From Nocardia ninae NBRC 108245 (GTDB lineage Bacteria > Actinomycetota > Actinomycetes > Mycobacteriales > Mycobacteriaceae): DNA of 61,873 bases. The notes below the pieces were generated by a model. The model saw nothing but the letters and a program-made list of their open reading frames with translations. It did no database searches and had not been told where the DNA came from. Position numbers and translations under genes: made by a program. Shown piece after piece: positions 60,796 through 61,873 of the stretch. How positions within the stretch are numbered: the first letter of the stretch is position 1; each line of letters begins with the position of its first letter. The stretch lies in NCBI RefSeq assembly GCF_007990755.1, contig NZ_BJXA01000054.1, positions 1-61,873 of the forward strand, written 5' to 3'.

Positions 60796-61873
60796 TCAGG
60801 TCAGTGACTTCTCCTGGTTTTTGACTCGGAATACGAAGGTCGCCGCTTCCGCACCGTCCGGATCCGCGACACCGTCCCAGCCTTCGACGTCGACGTAGAC
60901 GGTTTGGCCGGGGCCGATCTCGCCGAAGAGGATCTTCTCCGAGAGTTGGTCTTCGATCTCGCGTTGGATGGTCCGGCGCAGGGGCCGGGCACCGAGCACG
61001 GGGTCGAAGCCACGCTTGGCGAGCAGGGCTTTGCCTTGCTCGGACAGCTCCATCGACATGTCCTTGTTCTTCAACTGGACACCGACCCGGCCGATCATCA
61101 AATCCACCATCTGCACGATCTGATCGGTGGTCAGCTGGTGGAAGACGATGACGTCGTCGATCCGGTTGAGGAACTCGGGCCGGAAATGCTTCTTCAGTTC
61201 GTCGTTGACCTTGAGCTTCATCCGCTCGTAGTTCGAACCCTGAATGTTGGACTGGGTGAACCCCAGCCCGACCGCCTTGGAAATATCGGAGGTGCCGAGG
61301 TTGGAGGTGAAGATCAGTACCGTGTTCTTGAAGTCCACGGTCCGGCCCTGGCCGTCGGTGAGACGACCGTCCTCCAACACCTGCAGCAGGGTGTTGTAGA
61401 TCTCCTGATGCGCTTTCTCGATCTCGTCGAACAACACCACCGAGAACGGCTTACGCCGCACCTTCTCGGTCAGCTGCCCACCCTCCTCATACCCGACGTA
61501 GCCGGGAGGGGCACCGAACAGGCGTGAGGCGGTGAACCGGTCGTGGAACTCGCCCATGTCGATCTGGATGAGCGCGTCGTCGTCACCGAAGAGGAAGTTC
61601 GCCAGCGACTTGGCCAGCTCGGTCTTACCCACACCCGACGGCCCGGCGAAGATGAACGACCCCGACGGACGCTTGGGATCCTTCAACCCCGCACGGGTGC
61701 GGCGGATCGCCTTGGACACGGCCTTGACCGCGTCTTCCTGGCCGATGATCCGCTTGTGCAGCTCATCCTCCATCCGCAGCAGACGGGTGGTCTCCTCCTC
61801 GGTCAGCTTGAACACCGGGATACCGGTCCAGTTGGCCAGCACCTCCGCGATCTGCTCATCATCGACCTCGGCA
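60796..61873 (-). CDS. clpC: ClpC-type AAA+ ATPase, C-terminal part (5' end beyond window)
   Basis: 359 codons visible, open at the right edge, covering the second AAA+ module. Visible are Walker A GPSGVGKTEL, Walker B VVLFDEIEKAH, the pore-loop segment GAPPGYVGYEEGGQ, sensor-1 FTSN and the sensor-2 GARPLRR. ClpC unfolds proteins for ClpP degradation. The C-terminal tail ends GAEAATFVFRVKNQEKSLT, different from the longer Ala/Pro-rich tail I recall for mycobacterial ClpC1. It may be a second ClpC copy, but I cannot exclude that it is the housekeeping gene marking the chromosomal flank. Confidence 0.95.
   Translation of the reverse strand, partial: AEVDDEQIAEVLANWTGIPVFKLTEEETTRLLRMEDELHKRIIGQEDAVKAVSKAIRRTRAGLKDPKRPSGSFIFAGPSGVGKTELAKSLANFLFGDDDALIQIDMGEFHDRFTASRLFGAPPGYVGYEEGGQLTEKVRRKPFSVVLFDEIEKAHQEIYNTLLQVLEDGRLTDGQGRTVDFKNTVLIFTSNLGTSDISKAVGLGFTQSNIQGSNYERMKLKVNDELKKHFRPEFLNRIDDVIVFHQLTTDQIVQMVDLMIGRVGVQLKNKDMSMELSEQGKALLAKRGFDPVLGARPLRRTIQREIEDQLSEKILFGEIGPGQTVYVDVEGWDGVADPDGAEAATFVFRVKNQEKSLT

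Noticed and set aside
1-61873. CRISPR arrays, tRNA/rRNA genes, IS elements
   Set aside because: No repeat-spacer periodicity, no cloverleaf or rRNA-like stretch, and no transposase-like protein or terminal repeats were noticed.

Overview
The window is a high-GC actinobacterial sequence, probably Nocardia or a close relative. This is inferred from the GC-rich codon use, frequent GTG/TTG starts behind GGAGG-type sites, many 4-base ATGA gene overlaps, an actinobacterial ClpC at the right edge and the gene families present. It looks like accessory specialised-metabolism DNA. Two biosynthetic loci lie side by side, separated by a small transporter/regulator stretch. I see no rRNA, tRNA, CRISPR array or insertion sequence.

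Region A (1-14068) is a nitric-oxide / purine-nucleotide locus. A bacterial nitric oxide synthase oxygenase (2727-3926) is translationally coupled to an amino-acid permease (1421-2734). Two LacI-type repressors follow, and the second forms an operon with a GMP synthase. Divergent from it, behind four near-identical 12-bp palindromic operators, runs a seven-gene operon: LOG-type nucleotide phosphoribohydrolase, HAD phosphatase, PRPP synthetase-like, ribulose-phosphate 3-epimerase-like, purine-type phosphoribosyltransferase, S-adenosylhomocysteine hydrolase-like and a class I methyltransferase. A similar operator lies near the NOS gene. NO is known to be the building block of the triazole of 8-azaguanine, so this layout suggests an NO-derived modified purine or nucleoside. 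The product is unproven.

Region B (14132-18439) holds an acyl-CoA-dehydrogenase-fold flavoenzyme, a 34-residue membrane peptide behind a possible T-box-like leader, an MFS transporter and an AraC-type regulator.

Region C (18940-60603) is an enediyne cluster. It opens with the canonical warhead cassette E3-E4-E5-PKSE-E10. The PKSE (1970 aa) has the full KS-AT-ACP-KR-DH-PPTase order with catalytic residues visible. Around it are an HxlR regulator; a sulfur module (aromatic-hydroxylase-like protein, SufS-like desulfurase, methyltransferase, gamma-lyase-type PLP enzyme, homocysteine S-methyltransferase); a deaminase plus AarF-like kinase pair; a class V PLP enzyme; a histidine kinase/response regulator/membrane protein trio; further methyltransferases; an MFS exporter; a CxxC flavoprotein; and a P450. 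The most unusual property is the repeated presence of binding-type proteins that lack signal peptides: three family-5 solute-binding proteins, three SRPBCC (START-like) proteins, two EF-hand proteins and two short beta-propeller proteins. This suggests layered intracellular sequestration or self-protection. The sulfur genes and SRPBCC proteins point to a calicheamicin-like (10-membered, polysulfide-triggered) rather than chromoprotein-type enediyne. However, no glycosyltransferase and no second PKS is in view.

The right edge (60796-61873) is the C-terminal half of a ClpC ATPase, preceded on the cluster side by a strong hairpin that probably marks the cluster boundary.
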